A stretch of 64,000 nucleotides of DNA from Thermoflexus sp. (GTDB taxonomy: Bacteria; Chloroflexota; Anaerolineae; Thermoflexales; Thermoflexaceae). Positions 44,976 through 53,943 of the stretch are shown here, one piece after another. Numbering within the stretch: the stretch's first letter is position 1; every line of letters starts with the position of its first letter. The translations under genes were made by a program, and so were the position numbers. The stretch lies in assembly GCF_034432235.1 (NCBI RefSeq), contig NZ_DAOUCJ010000078.1, positions 1 to 64,000 of the forward strand, given 5' to 3'. The notes beneath the pieces were generated by a model. The model ran no database searches. It was not told the DNA's origin and was given only the letters and a program-made list of their open reading frames with translations.

Positions 44976-46487
44976 ATGCGCCGCCGCGGGCAGATTGTGG
45001 TTCTCTTCGCCTTGATGCTGGTGGGGCTGCTGGCCCTGGCCGGCCTGGCGATGGATGGCGCCCGCCTCTATGCTGCCCGACACCGCCTGCAGCATGCCCT
45101 GGATGGAGCGGCCCTGGCCGGCTCCAACCAGTTCCGCGTCGGCCGCACCCTTGCCGATATCCAGCAGGCCGCCCGGGATTTCCTGACCGCCCAGGGCTTC
45201 GATGTGGCCAACATCCGAGTCTATACATGCGATGACCCAGGCCCTTACGCTGCAGAGCTCTGCACCACTCCCCGTCGCAAGCTGGTGCGTGTCGAAGCAG
45301 AGATCGTCGTCCCCATGACCTTCATGCAGGTGGTGGGCTGGTCGAGCGCGCGGCTCTCCGGCTCCGCGACCGGGGAGGCAGCCTCCGTCGATCTGGTGCT
45401 GATCATTGACAACTCGGAGTCGATGGCGTATGACACCCGGATGGTGCTCGCCCAGGGCGACCCCATCGTCTGCATCCCCACGGACTCCCCCAACCCCAGT
45501 CCGGCGTGCCCCAAGCCCCAGAGGCCACACTTCTGCAACCCCCAGGATATTTGTGAGCCTTTCCGCTCCGTGCGCCAGGCCGCTCAGGAATTCGCCGCGC
45601 GGATGTATTACCCCTACGACCGCGTGGCGGTGGTCTCCTTCGACCGTCAGGCCCGCCTGCTGGTGGATCTCAACGGGGGAACGAGCCTCGCCACTGTTCA
45701 GAACGCGATCCAGAGCATCCGGGTTTATGATCCCGCCCAGAACTCCCAAACCGCGAAATGCGCCGGGATGGATTGCACCTCTGGAAATTGCCGTCCGGTT
45801 CCTGTGCTGGTGCCGGGGCCAGGGATTGACCCGCGCCCGTGCCCCAGCAGCAACGTCCAGGGAGCTCTCCGCCTGGCCTACAACGTCCTGGCCACCCAAG
45901 GACGGCCAGCAGAGACCGGCGCCCTTTGGGCCATCGTGATGCTGAGCGACGCCGCGGCCAACGCCACGGACCCCTCTCCAGGCTCGCCGGATCCGGCGGC
46001 GAGGGACTTCGGGCTCTGCCCTCGCTATAACCCATCCCCCGGCTGGGGTGAGCCCACCTGGTATTGGGGGGATCCCGACTTCCGTCCGTTTTGTCAGGAT
46101 GGCGACTTCGAAACGCGTCATGTCCCAGCCGATCTCCGATATGATGCGGAGGACGCCGCGCTCGATATGGTGGATGTGCTCCGGGAGGCCAACGTCGTGG
46201 TCTTCTCCATCGGCTACGGGAGCGGAATGCACGGTCTGAAGGTGCGCCCGGGCCAGGGACGGGATCCAGACGTGGGGGAGAAGTTCATGCGCTACCTGGC
46301 CGACAGCACCGATGGCAACAATCAGGCGGACTGCCTGCAGGGCGGGAGCGACTGGTTCAGCCCGGGCGCGGCCTGGAAGCCGCAGGGGCAGTCATGCAGC
46401 AACTATTTCTACGCGCCGGACGCCGCAGCGCTGCAGCAGATCTTCCGGGAGATCGCCCGCCGGATTTTCACCCGTTTGAACCGATAG
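44976..46487 (+). CDS. TadG-like protein with von Willebrand factor A domain
   Basis: This 503-residue protein begins with a TadG anchor (RRRGQIVVLFALMLVGLLALAGLAMDGARLY, about 2-32) and then carries a VWA domain (about 140-470). The MIDAS metal motif is IIDNSESM (about residue 145), with the later Asp/Thr elements VAVVSF and VMLSDAAANATD. About ten Cys residues are spread through the domain, suggesting disulfides. VWA-bearing TadG proteins help pilus assembly or act as adhesins at the surface. GGAGGTGGAGCG precedes the ATG. It follows TadE by 59 bases. Confidence 0.92.
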   Translation: MRRRGQIVVLFALMLVGLLALAGLAMDGARLYAARHRLQHALDGAALAGSNQFRVGRTLADIQQAARDFLTAQGFDVANIRVYTCDDPGPYAAELCTTPRRKLVRVEAEIVVPMTFMQVVGWSSARLSGSATGEAASVDLVLIIDNSESMAYDTRMVLAQGDPIVCIPTDSPNPSPACPKPQRPHFCNPQDICEPFRSVRQAAQEFAARMYYPYDRVAVVSFDRQARLLVDLNGGTSLATVQNAIQSIRVYDPAQNSQTAKCAGMDCTSGNCRPVPVLVPGPGIDPRPCPSSNVQGALRLAYNVLATQGRPAETGALWAIVMLSDAAANATDPSPGSPDPAARDFGLCPRYNPSPGWGEPTWYWGDPDFRPFCQDGDFETRHVPADLRYDAEDAALDMVDVLREANVVVFSIGYGSGMHGLKVRPGQGRDPDVGEKFMRYLADSTDGNNQADCLQGGSDWFSPGAAWKPQGQSCSNYFYAPDAAALQQIFREIARRIFTRLNR

Positions 46488-46523
46488 GCGGGCTTTCCGT
46501 CGCATGGCTGAGGAGGGGGAATC

Positions 46524-47564
46524 ATGCGCCGAATGGCCCAAGGGACGCTGGAGTTCGCCGTGGCCCTGCCGATCTTTCTCCTTCTGGTTTTCATGGTCAT
46601 CGAGCTGGCCCGGGTGTTCTACGCGTGGGCGACCATCGAGAATAACGCGCGGGCGGCGGCCCGCTATCTCTCCACTGGGCAATACGACCCGGCCTTCTGC
46701 CTCAACGGCTGCGCGGATGAGGCGGATCGGGAACAGGCTCGGCTCCGGGCCGGCCTGGAACGGGGTCGGGAGATCCTCTACGGTCTCCTGATCACGCAGT
46801 TCGGAGAGCAAGCCGGAGGGCCGGGCTCCGATACCCCGGGCTTCTATGGGGTCACCATCTGCAGCAGTCGGCCGGGCTTTGAGTTCGATCCGGCTACGCT
46901 GCGCTGCGTCCCAGGGAACGATGCCGGGGGGCCTGGGGATCGGGTCGTGGTAGTGATCCGCCACAATCATATGATCATCACCCCCCTCCTCCGGCCCATC
47001 GTTGCCCATATCCCCCTGATCGCCCGCCGCGAGGTGATCAACGAGCGCTTCCGGACCGTCCGCCTGTTGGGGCTGCCGCCGAAGATCCCGACGGTCGTGC
47101 CGCCGCCGACGCCCACGTTCACGCCGGCTCCCACGGATACCCCCACGCCCACGCCGCCGCCGACGGATACGCCAACGCCAACGGCCACCTTCACGCCCAA
47201 GCCCACCTCTACGCCAAAGCCGACCCGCACGCCCACACCGACGGCTTGCCCGCCCTCAATCTGCACGCCGACGCCGACTCCCACGCCCACCCGTACCCCC
47301 ACGCCGACCCGGACGCCCACGCCGACGCCCACCCGCACACCGACGCCGACGGTGTGCCCGCCCTCGATCTGCACACCGACACCCACTCCTACACCCACCC
47401 GGACGCCGACGCCTACCCGCACTCCTACGCCGACGCCCACCCCCACGCCGACGCCGCTGCGAACGCCCACATTGACTCCCACCCGCACGCCCACCCGTAC
47501 CCCTACGCCGGCGTGGACGCCCACGCCGACGATGACGCCCACGCCGGGTGGCTTTGACGGGTGA
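46524..47564 (+). CDS. TadE-like pseudopilin with long Pro/Thr-rich C-terminal stalk
   Basis: This 346-residue protein has a TadE anchor ([21 protein letters not shown], about 5-27; [22 protein letters not shown]) and a globular region (about 50-190). About 155 residues of Thr-Pro repeats follow, including two near-identical 36-residue units that begin CPPSIC. A pseudopilin fused to such a stalk is unusual: the stalk could extend through the cell envelope or be glycosylated, and its Cys pairs could cross-link. The ATG follows GAGGAGGGGG. It lies between the VWA and the FLPLILR-tailed gene. Confidence 0.88.
   Translation: MRRMAQGTLEFAVALPIFLLLVFMVIELARVFYAWATIENNARAAARYLSTGQYDPAFCLNGCADEADREQARLRAGLERGREILYGLLITQFGEQAGGPGSDTPGFYGVTICSSRPGFEFDPATLRCVPGNDAGGPGDRVVVVIRHNHMIITPLLRPIVAHIPLIARREVINERFRTVRLLGLPPKIPTVVPPPTPTFTPAPTDTPTPTPPPTDTPTPTATFTPKPTSTPKPTRTPTPTACPPSICTPTPTPTPTRTPTPTRTPTPTPTRTPTPTVCPPSICTPTPTPTPTRTPTPTRTPTPTPTPTPTPLRTPTLTPTRTPTRTPTPAWTPTPTMTPTPGGFDG
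47247..47462 (+). repeat. Two tandem 108-bp units in the Thr-Pro stalk
   Basis: Copies at 47247-47354 and 47355-47462 each encode 36 residues starting [10 protein letters not shown]; they differ at few positions. The rest of the stalk is a looser Thr-Pro pattern with period two residues. Confidence 0.85.
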
Positions 47565-47592
47565 ACCGAACGAAAGGGACGGGGGGTCAAAG

Positions 47593-48744
47593 ATGCCAAG
47601 GGGGAGGATCCTCTGGCTTATGGGGCTCACCTTAACAGGACTGGGGCTTCTGGGCGCTCTGATCGGACGCGGGAGCGCCCAGACCCTTCCGCCCCCGCCC
47701 CCTCCTCCGTGGCCGGCTCCTCCTGCCCCGGCGCCAGGGATTGATGCGGCTGAGACGCTCCCCAACGCTCGGTGGCAGACCATGACCATCGGCATCACGG
47801 ATCCGGGAGACCCTCATCTCCCTATCACCCGGGAAAACCGGGTTGAGAACGCCACCGTGAGCTCCCTGCGCATCGGGTTTGGAGGGCTCACGTTCCCGGA
47901 GCAGATCACCCGCGTGGAGGCCTGGGCAGAGCCCCAGGATGGTGGCATCACCTGGACGATGGAACCCACCGGGGTGGTGTTCTATAATGTCCAGCCAACT
48001 CATACCCTCTTCGCCTCATGGGTCACCACGGCCTACGCCCGGTATGAGCCGCCGGAGTACGAGATCACCGTTGGGACCATCGGGCGGGAGGGCTTCGATT
48101 TCGCCACCGGGATGGCGGTGCGTCTGCCCGCAGGCGTCTATACGGTTACCTATGCGCGGATCGTGTCCACCAGCCACGAGGGGTTGAGCCCCTTTCCCCT
48201 TTACGTGCCCGGAGGCCTCGTCTGGCCGATGGCGCGCTTCACCACCACCCCAGAGAGCCGGGCATGGGTCACGTATACCTTCCGCCTGGGGGATCTGCGG
48301 AATCGATCAGAAGCCACGCTCCCGGATTTGATCCCCCTCACCATGACCCTACGGATCCATGGAGGAAGCGCCCAGGTGAACGCATGGATCCGCAATGCGG
48401 GCGCCGCACCGGTCCCATCACGGGTCGGCGGCTTTCTGGTCGCTTTGCAGCAACGCGCCCCCGGAGATCCCCCGACCAGCCCGGCGGACGGCGGAGGGTT
48501 CGAGACGTGGATGCAGGGACCCACCGGCGTGTGGCTCCCTCCTCTGAGCCCCGGCCACGAGGTTCCGATCACCGGAACCGCCTCGCTCCAGCCCGGTCGA
48601 TGCCTGTTCCTGAACGTGGATGTGGATCCCTATGGAGAAAGCCCCCTGACCGGACGGGTCTGGGAGGCCCGGGAGGACAACAACGTGGCCATGATCTGCC
48701 CGCGTGCCCTCTTCCTCCCCCTGATCCTGCGCAGCCCTCCGTAA
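47593..48744 (+). CDS. Secreted protein with CARDB-like domains and C-terminal FLPLILR tail
   Basis: This 383-residue exported protein has a signal peptide ([18 protein letters not shown], about residues 7-24) and a Pro-rich linker ([14 protein letters not shown]). Beta domains follow (about 60-210), then a C-terminal domain with features of CARDB (EDNNVAM at about 367), which often binds ligands at the cell surface. It ends [12 protein letters not shown], the same tail as in the Kelch giant (SVFLPLILR). No catalytic motif is seen. It is the last gene of the plus-strand Tad unit and may be secreted or displayed with it. The ATG at 47593 is preceded by GGGGGG. Confidence 0.78.
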   Translation: MPRGRILWLMGLTLTGLGLLGALIGRGSAQTLPPPPPPPWPAPPAPAPGIDAAETLPNARWQTMTIGITDPGDPHLPITRENRVENATVSSLRIGFGGLTFPEQITRVEAWAEPQDGGITWTMEPTGVVFYNVQPTHTLFASWVTTAYARYEPPEYEITVGTIGREGFDFATGMAVRLPAGVYTVTYARIVSTSHEGLSPFPLYVPGGLVWPMARFTTTPESRAWVTYTFRLGDLRNRSEATLPDLIPLTMTLRIHGGSAQVNAWIRNAGAAPVPSRVGGFLVALQQRAPGDPPTSPADGGGFETWMQGPTGVWLPPLSPGHEVPITGTASLQPGRCLFLNVDVDPYGESPLTGRVWEAREDNNVAMICPRALFLPLILRSPP

Positions 48745-48834
48745 ATCCTCCAGTCCATCCTCGCCTCCGGTAAAATCAACAACCGGGAAGAGACCTCCCG
48801 GACGGCACACCAGAGCAGGGAACCGGAGGCATGG

Positions 48835-50358
48835 ATGATCCATCGGTGGGAACGCGGGATGATCGGATTCGGGGTGGCGATGCTGGTCGCCTGCCTGGCC
48901 CGGCCGGTGATGATGACCGTCATCGCGGACGGCCAGCGCCGCACCATCTATGCCCGCGGTCCAACGGTCCGAGAGGCGCTGGCTCAGGCAGGCATCCCCC
49001 TCGGGGATCTGGATCGGGTTACGCCGCCGGAGAACGTGTCCATCCGCCCCGGGATGGTGATCACGGTCACCCGCATCACCCAGACCCTGGAGGTCCAGGA
49101 GGTCCCGATCCCGTTCCCCCGACAGATCCTGAAGGACGCCCGGCTGGCCCCGGGGGAAAACCGCCTGATCCGCCGGGGCGAACCCGGCATCGAACGGGTG
49201 ACCGTCCGGATCACATGGGCCGATGGCCAGCCGGTGGAGCGCCAGGAGATCCACCGGGAACGCCTGCGGGATCCGGTTCCCGAGATCGTGGCGGTCAGCT
49301 TGCTGGGCGAGGTGACCTCGATGCCGATCTCCGGCACGCTGGTCTTCCTGGCCCGTCGAGACGCATGGCGCGTCGCTGGGGAAACGACCCGGATCCTGCC
49401 GCTCACGAACCTGGGCGATCTGGACGGACGGGTCTTCACGTTATCTCCCGATGGCGGCTTCCTCCTGTTCTCCCGGGCTCCCCTGACATCCCCTCGCCCG
49501 CTCCTGAACACCCTCTGGGGGCTGAACCTCCGTGCCGATCCGCCACGCCCGCAGCCCGCCGGCCTGGAAAACGTGCTTTGGCTGGAATGGTCTCCCCGGG
49601 GGGATCGTCTGGCCTTCGCCACCGGAGAGCCAAGCCCCGGGCCGCCAGGCTGGCGAGCGCATAACGACCTCTGGATCGGCCGATGGGGGAACGGGCGGAT
49701 CGAAGCCCGCCAGGTGCTGACGCCAACCGCTGGCGGCCCTTACGGATGGTGGGGCATGGCCTGGGCTTGGTCCCCAGATGGCCGCCGTCTGGCCTTCGGG
49801 CGCACCGATGGGATCGGGATGCTGGATCTGGGGAGCCTCCGAGCGACCATCCTGCTCACCTTCCCGGTTTATGAAACCCGGAGCGCGTGGGCCTGGGTGC
49901 CCGCTCTCGCCTGGTCCCCGGATGGCCGATACCTAGCTGCGCTCGTTCATGGCCCTCCCCGCTCCGGAGAGCCCCCCGAGCAATCCACCCGCTTTGATCT
50001 CTGGATCCTGGCCGTGGATGCCGGATGGGCGCGCCCGTTGATCGAGGATATCGGGATATGGGCAGGCGTGCTCTGGAGCGACCTGGGCCTCTTTTTCGGC
50101 CAGGCCCGTCAGCCCGAGGCCGGGGATGCTTCCCGCTATGACCTCTACTGGGCCGATCACGACGGGAGTGATCGACGGCGCTTGTTCCCGCCGGAGGGGG
50201 AGATCGGATTCGGCGGCCAGCCCGATATGCGCTGGGGACCCGACGGGCGAAGCCTCCTGGTGCGCTATCAGGGGGACCTCTACCGGATTGCCCTCCCTTC
50301 CGGCCGGATCGATCGCCTCACCGCCCGGGGGGACATCGCGGCGATGGCATGGCGCTGA
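48835..50358 (+). CDS. YabE-like protein: DUF348, G5-type domain and PD40/WD40-like beta-propeller
   Basis: This 507-residue exported protein has an N-terminal membrane helix (MIGFGVAMLVACLARPVMM), a DUF348 ubiquitin-like segment (about 30-80: DGQRRTIYARGPTVREALAQ) and a G5-like domain (about 80-165, EVPIPFPRQILKD). A TolB/PD40-type propeller follows (about 170-505; repeated WSPDGRRLAFG, WSPDGRYLAALV, WGPDGRSLLVRY). DUF348-G5 modules are found in resuscitation-promoting-factor-like wall proteins; the propeller half is not typical of them. Predicted surface location, function unknown. The ATG follows GGAGGC. Confidence 0.82.
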   Translation: MIHRWERGMIGFGVAMLVACLARPVMMTVIADGQRRTIYARGPTVREALAQAGIPLGDLDRVTPPENVSIRPGMVITVTRITQTLEVQEVPIPFPRQILKDARLAPGENRLIRRGEPGIERVTVRITWADGQPVERQEIHRERLRDPVPEIVAVSLLGEVTSMPISGTLVFLARRDAWRVAGETTRILPLTNLGDLDGRVFTLSPDGGFLLFSRAPLTSPRPLLNTLWGLNLRADPPRPQPAGLENVLWLEWSPRGDRLAFATGEPSPGPPGWRAHNDLWIGRWGNGRIEARQVLTPTAGGPYGWWGMAWAWSPDGRRLAFGRTDGIGMLDLGSLRATILLTFPVYETRSAWAWVPALAWSPDGRYLAALVHGPPRSGEPPEQSTRFDLWILAVDAGWARPLIEDIGIWAGVLWSDLGLFFGQARQPEAGDASRYDLYWADHDGSDRRRLFPPEGEIGFGGQPDMRWGPDGRSLLVRYQGDLYRIALPSGRIDRLTARGDIAAMAWR

Positions 50359-50439
50359 AGGCCGGATCCCCCGTGGGGATATCTCCTTACACCGTTTAGA
50401 CCGGACGACGGCCTGTTCGTTGATCCATCCTATCTGGAG

Positions 50440-51267
50440 TCAGGGATTTTCATTCGCCTGGGGAATCCGGGTGGAGCGAGGACCTGTTGCCGCCGGCCCG
50501 GCCGGGATCTGTCGCACCCGAACGCCTTCCGGGACAGAAAGGGGACGGAGGTAGCGAGAGGGGATGGCGGGGAAGTCGGCGTAAACCCCGCGTCGCTCCG
50601 GCGGCAGCAACGCCGCGATCTGCGCCATCAGCTCATCCGTCGCCTCCCGCAGCGCCTCCCGGCTCCGCTCCTCGGGGATTTCCACCCGGAAAGGCGGGCC
50701 GAAAACCACCCGCACCGGCGTGCGCCGGAGCCGGCGGATGTTGAACTTGAAGCGATCGGTCCCATCCACACCCACCGGCACGATCGGGGCGCCCGTGCGC
50801 CAGGCCAGGTAGACAGCTCCCTCTTTCCCCGGGATCAGCGCGCCGGTGGGGCTGCGAGTGCCCTCCGGGGCGATGAGCAACACCCCGCCCATCCGAAGCA
50901 CTTCCAGGGCGGTCTGGACGGCCCGGCGATCGATCTCTCCCCGTCGGACCGGAAAGGCATCGAAGGCGGTGACCAGGGGGCCCAGCACGACATCGCGGAA
51001 GACCTCGGCCTTGGCCATGGGGAGCACCTTGCGCCGCAGGAGGCTGACCACCAGCACCGGATCCAGGAAGCTGATGTGATTGATGGCCAGGATCACCGGC
51101 CCGGCGGGAGGGATATTCTCCAGCCCCACGACCTCCAGGCGCAGCACCAGCCGGTAAGCGAGATGAAGCAAGAAGGTCAGAAAGCGGCGCAGCCACGAGT
51201 GCCGATGGACCCGCGTGGCTGTCGCCCAGCGGGAAGCCCGTTGGAATACCTGTCCCGTTTCCGTCAT
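50440..51267 (-). CDS. plsC: 1-acyl-sn-glycerol-3-phosphate acyltransferase
   Basis: This 275-residue PlsC-family enzyme makes phosphatidic acid from lysophosphatidate. Family motifs: NHISFLDPV (about residue 64, catalytic HxxxxD), EVFRDVVLGPL, FPVRRGEIDRRAV (glycerophosphate binding), EGTRSPTG (about 135) and VPVGV. The N-terminus has a short membrane-associated stretch (FLLHLAYRLVLRLEV). The C-terminal 40 residues are a Pro/Arg-rich extension. The ATG at 51267 follows CCAGGAT; an in-frame start 15 codons earlier has no such site. Confidence 0.93.
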   Translation of the reverse strand: MTETGQVFQRASRWATATRVHRHSWLRRFLTFLLHLAYRLVLRLEVVGLENIPPAGPVILAINHISFLDPVLVVSLLRRKVLPMAKAEVFRDVVLGPLVTAFDAFPVRRGEIDRRAVQTALEVLRMGGVLLIAPEGTRSPTGALIPGKEGAVYLAWRTGAPIVPVGVDGTDRFKFNIRRLRRTPVRVVFGPPFRVEIPEERSREALREATDELMAQIAALLPPERRGVYADFPAIPSRYLRPLSVPEGVRVRQIPAGPAATGPRSTRIPQANENP

Positions 51268-51369
51268 ATCCTGGCTGCGCAATCCCGATCGCGGAATGCC
51301 GGCAAAAACCAAAAATTAAGGAACGCAGCGGGTTTCCCCGCTGCGCAACCCCGGATGCGCTCGGTATCC

Positions 51370-52461
51370 TCAGCGTGTCGCCATCTCTTCCTCTGCCAGC
51401 CGGCGGGTCTGATCCTCCAGGATCAGCGCATCGATGAGGGGATCCAGATCGCCATCCAAGATCTCCTGCAAGCGATACAGGGAGAGATTGATCCGGTGAT
51501 CCGTGACCCGATTCTGAGGGAAGTTATAGGTGCGGATCTTCTCGGCCCGCTCCGCGGTCCCCACCTGGAGGCGGCGAGCCTGGCTGACCTCCGCCTCTCG
51601 TTTCCGGCGCTCCCGCTCATACAGACGGGCCCGCAGGATGGCCAGCGCCCGCTGCTTGTTCTGGAACTGGGAGCGCTCATCCTGGCATGAGACCACAATC
51701 CCGGTGGGGATATGGGTGATCCGCACCGCTGTCTCGTTCTTCTGCATGTGCTGCCCGCCCGCCGTGCCCGCCCGGAAGGTTTCGATGATCAGGTCCTTTG
51801 GATCGATCTGCACCTCCACCTCATCCATCTCGGGGAGCACCGCAACCGTTGCCGTGCTGGTGTGGATGCGGCCGGAGGCCTCCGTAACGGGCACCCGCTG
51901 GACCCGATGGACACCGCTCTCATATTTGAGGCGGGAATAAGCGCCGCGGCCGCGGATCAGGAAGATGACCTCCTTAAAGCCGCCCAGGCCGGTCTCGTTG
52001 GCGCTGAGGAGCTCCACCTCCCAGCCTTTCCGCTCCGCGTAACGGGTATACATCCGGAAAAGATCGGCGGCAAACAGCGCGGCCTCCTCCCCGCCCGCCC
52101 CCGCGCGGATCTCCATAATGACATTTTTTTCATCGTTCGGATCGCGGGGGAGCAGGAGGCGCCGGAGCTGCTGCTCAAGGCGCTCCTGCTCCTCGGAGAG
52201 GCGTTCGGCTTCCTCCCGGGCGAGGGCGGCCAGCTCTTCGTCCTCCGTGGTTTCCAGCAACTGCCGCGCCTCCTCCAGCTGTCGACGCACCGCCTGATAG
52301 CGGCGGAAAGTTTCCACAATGGGCTCCAGCTCCTCCCGCTCCTGGCTGAGGATCCGGAGCCGGGAGATATCCGCCGCCACGGCCGGGTCGGCCAGCATCG
52401 CGGTCAGCTCTTCATAGCGCTGTTCGACAGCTTCCAGTTTCTCCAGCCATCGCCGTTCCAT
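51370..52461 (-). CDS. prfA: Peptide chain release factor 1
   Basis: This 363-residue factor reads UAA/UAG stop codons. The stop-recognition tripeptide is PVT ([14 protein letters not shown], about residue 190), the RF1 form; RF2 would have SPF. The catalytic GGQ is at about 237 ([18 protein letters not shown]). The N-terminal coiled coil and the C-terminal stretch [14 protein letters not shown] are standard. It is upstream of plsC and downstream of rnc on the same strand with short gaps. No prmC methyltransferase gene is adjacent. Confidence 0.97.
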   Translation of the reverse strand: MERRWLEKLEAVEQRYEELTAMLADPAVAADISRLRILSQEREELEPIVETFRRYQAVRRQLEEARQLLETTEDEELAALAREEAERLSEEQERLEQQLRRLLLPRDPNDEKNVIMEIRAGAGGEEAALFAADLFRMYTRYAERKGWEVELLSANETGLGGFKEVIFLIRGRGAYSRLKYESGVHRVQRVPVTEASGRIHTSTATVAVLPEMDEVEVQIDPKDLIIETFRAGTAGGQHMQKNETAVRITHIPTGIVVSCQDERSQFQNKQRALAILRARLYERERRKREAEVSQARRLQVGTAERAEKIRTYNFPQNRVTDHRINLSLYRLQEILDGDLDPLIDALILEDQTRRLAEEEMATR

Positions 52462-52510
52462 CGGGAATTCACCTGATCACCGTTGTGCGAAAGACCAGCA
52501 GGATCGGATA

Positions 52511-53344
52511 TCACGCGGTCCCGATTTCCAGCTCGCCGCCGTTCTCGATCCCCAGGCGGATCAACGCGTTCCGGGCCGCCTCCCGGGTGGCTTCCCGCTT
52601 GCTGGCCCCCTGACCTTCCCCCACGACCTCATCGCCGATCAGCACCTGAACCGTGAAACGGGCCGCGTGGGGAGGGCCTTCCACCGCCACCACCCGATAG
52701 ACAGGGGTCTTCCCCCGGACGGCCTGGCTCCAGTGCTGCAGGCGTCCTTTCGGATCATGCCACTCCAGATCCCGCACGGCCTGATCGATGGCCATGGGCA
52801 GCAACTGGCCCAGCAGACGTTCGGCCGCCGGCAGCCCCCCATCCAGATACAGAGCGCCCAGAAGCGCCTCGAAGGCATCCGCCAGAACCGAAGGACGGGC
52901 CCGAGCGCTTTCCGCCTCCCCCTTCCCTACGCGGAGCCACCGACCCAGCTCCAGCTCCTCCGCCCATGCGGCCAGCCGCTCCCCGCGGATCAGAACCGTA
53001 CGCAACTCCGTCAGGCGTCCCTCCGACCAATCTGGGAATCGACGGAACAGCTCCGCGCTGACCACCAGCTGAAGGACCGCATCTCCCAGGAACTCCAGGC
53101 GCTCATTGTCCCGGACCCCTTCCTCCGGATGCTCATTCACATAGGACCGATGGGTGAGGGCTTCCATAAGGAGAGTCCGGTCTCGGAAGGACCAGCCCAG
53201 GCGTTTCTCCAGGAGCCGAAGAGGGTCTTCCTCGGAAGGGGAAGCGTGGGGCGAAGGGAGGGGCGAACCGCGAGGCGCGGGTTCCGGCTGCTTTTCCTGA
53301 AGATGCCCCCAGATACGCCCGATCCGAACCCACCAGTTCCCCAT
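52511..53344 (-). CDS. rnc: Ribonuclease III
   Basis: This 277-residue endonuclease processes double-stranded RNA (rRNA precursors and others). The catalytic motif is ERLEFLGDAVLQLVVSAELF (about 81-100), with DAFEALLGALYLDGG near 154 as the second acidic motif, and a dsRNA-binding domain at about 200-265 (DPKGRLQHWSQ, EGQGASKREATREAARNALI). An N-terminal Pro-rich extension of about 40 residues precedes the core. It lies upstream of prfA on the same strand. Confidence 0.96.
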   Translation of the reverse strand: MGNWWVRIGRIWGHLQEKQPEPAPRGSPLPSPHASPSEEDPLRLLEKRLGWSFRDRTLLMEALTHRSYVNEHPEEGVRDNERLEFLGDAVLQLVVSAELFRRFPDWSEGRLTELRTVLIRGERLAAWAEELELGRWLRVGKGEAESARARPSVLADAFEALLGALYLDGGLPAAERLLGQLLPMAIDQAVRDLEWHDPKGRLQHWSQAVRGKTPVYRVVAVEGPPHAARFTVQVLIGDEVVGEGQGASKREATREAARNALIRLGIENGGELEIGTA

Positions 53345-53374
53345 CGCAAATCTCCCTCGCGAAGGAAGGATAAC

Positions 53375-53467
53375 GGTCCAAGAACCCCTCCCCGAAGCGG
53401 GGAGCGAAAATCGGCTCCCCCTTCCCTCGTAGGGAAGGGGGCCGGGGGGTTAGGTCCGAGAACCCCT
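53375..53467. repeat. Composite G/C hairpin repeat, copy B
   Basis: The unit has two stems (CCCCTCCCCG / CGGGGAG at 53385-53404 and CCCCCTTCCCT / AGGGAAGGGGG at 53417-53441). It is bounded by near-identical 15-base direct repeats, GGTCC-A/G-AGAACCCCT, at 53375-53389 and 53453-53467. Same family as 30101-30242. Confidence 0.75.
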
Positions 53468-53502
53468 ACAAAACAAAGGGGGCAGATCACGGATCTGCCC
53501 CC
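53468..53502 (-). terminator. Intrinsic terminator of the tRNA-Gly gene
   Basis: On the minus strand a perfect 11-bp stem (GGGGGCAGATC / GATCTGCCCCC, loop CGT) is followed by TTTGTTTTGT. It lies three bases after the encoded CCA of the tRNA. Confidence 0.88.
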
Positions 53503-53504
53503 GA

Positions 53505-53580
53505 TGGAGCGGGCGACGGGACTCGAACCCGCGGCCTTTGGCTTGGGAAGCCAACGCTCTACCATCTGAGCTACGCCCGC
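53505..53580 (-). tRNA. tRNA-Gly (anticodon CCC)
   Basis: The cloverleaf is complete: acceptor GCGGGCG / CGCCCGC, D arm GCUC...GAGC, anticodon arm UUGGC-UUCCCAA-GCCAA with anticodon CCC, a five-base variable loop and T arm GCGGG-UUCGAGU-CCCGU. The discriminator is U and the CCA end is encoded (bases 53505-53507). It would read GGG codons. Confidence 0.97.
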
Positions 53581-53594
53581 CCGCTCTATATAAC

Positions 53595-53623
53595 AATTTA
53601 GCGGGTCCGAGCGCCTCTGTCAA
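53595..53623 (-). promoter_or_regulatory. Promoter of tRNA-Gly
   Basis: On the minus strand: TTGACA (53618-53623), a 17-base spacer and TAAATT (53595-53600). It is placed about 15 bases upstream of the tRNA 5' end. Confidence 0.7.
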
Positions 53624-53634
53624 ATCTCTCCCCC

Positions 53635-53673
53635 CATCCTCACCCCTCCCCTGGTAGGGGAGGAGTGAGGATG
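53635..53673. repeat. Long inverted repeat between tRNA-Gly and the small membrane gene
   Basis: Two 18-base arms (CATCCTCACCCCTCCCCT and its complement with one mismatch) enclose the loop GGT. The style is close to the G/C composite repeats, but the sequence differs. It has no T tract on either side, so it is not a convincing terminator. Confidence 0.6.
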
Positions 53674-53694
53674 GAGGTCGGGAGGGGGAGCACC

Positions 53695-53892
53695 TCAGCG
53701 CTTCGTCCGGAAGCCCAGCAGCGCGTAGAGCGGGCACCAGCCGATCAGAGAGGTCAGGATGAAGATCACGCCGACGACGGTGAGGATGATGCCCAGGGCA
53801 TTGAAGTGGAGGACGAAGGCGGAGAGCAGGATAAACACCACGGCCACAATGAGCCGCACGATCCGATCCCAGCTGGCCATATTCACCACCAT
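53695..53892 (-). CDS. DUF2892-type small membrane protein
   Basis: This 65-residue protein has two membrane helices (IVRLIVAVVFILLSAFVLHFN and LGIILTVVGVIFILTSLI) followed by GWCPLYALLGFRTKR, the usual DUF2892 (YgaP-like membrane domain) end. The family is associated with sulfur or thiol handling; a rhodanese domain is sometimes fused, but not here. AGGAGGTGAAACC precedes the ATG. It is directly downstream of the protein disulfide oxidoreductase on the same strand, which fits a thiol-related pair. Confidence 0.88.
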   Translation of the reverse strand: MVVNMASWDRIVRLIVAVVFILLSAFVLHFNALGIILTVVGVIFILTSLIGWCPLYALLGFRTKR

Positions 53893-53943
53893 GGTTTCAC
53901 CTCCTGGAAGGGATCGAACAGGATCTCCTCGAACATCACGGGC

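Noticed and set aside
46967..47599. Gly-Val repeat protein on the minus strand opposite the Thr-Pro stalk
   Set aside because: It is the complement of the Thr-Pro codon repeat; a Gly-Val product is a by-product of the repeat's codon pattern.
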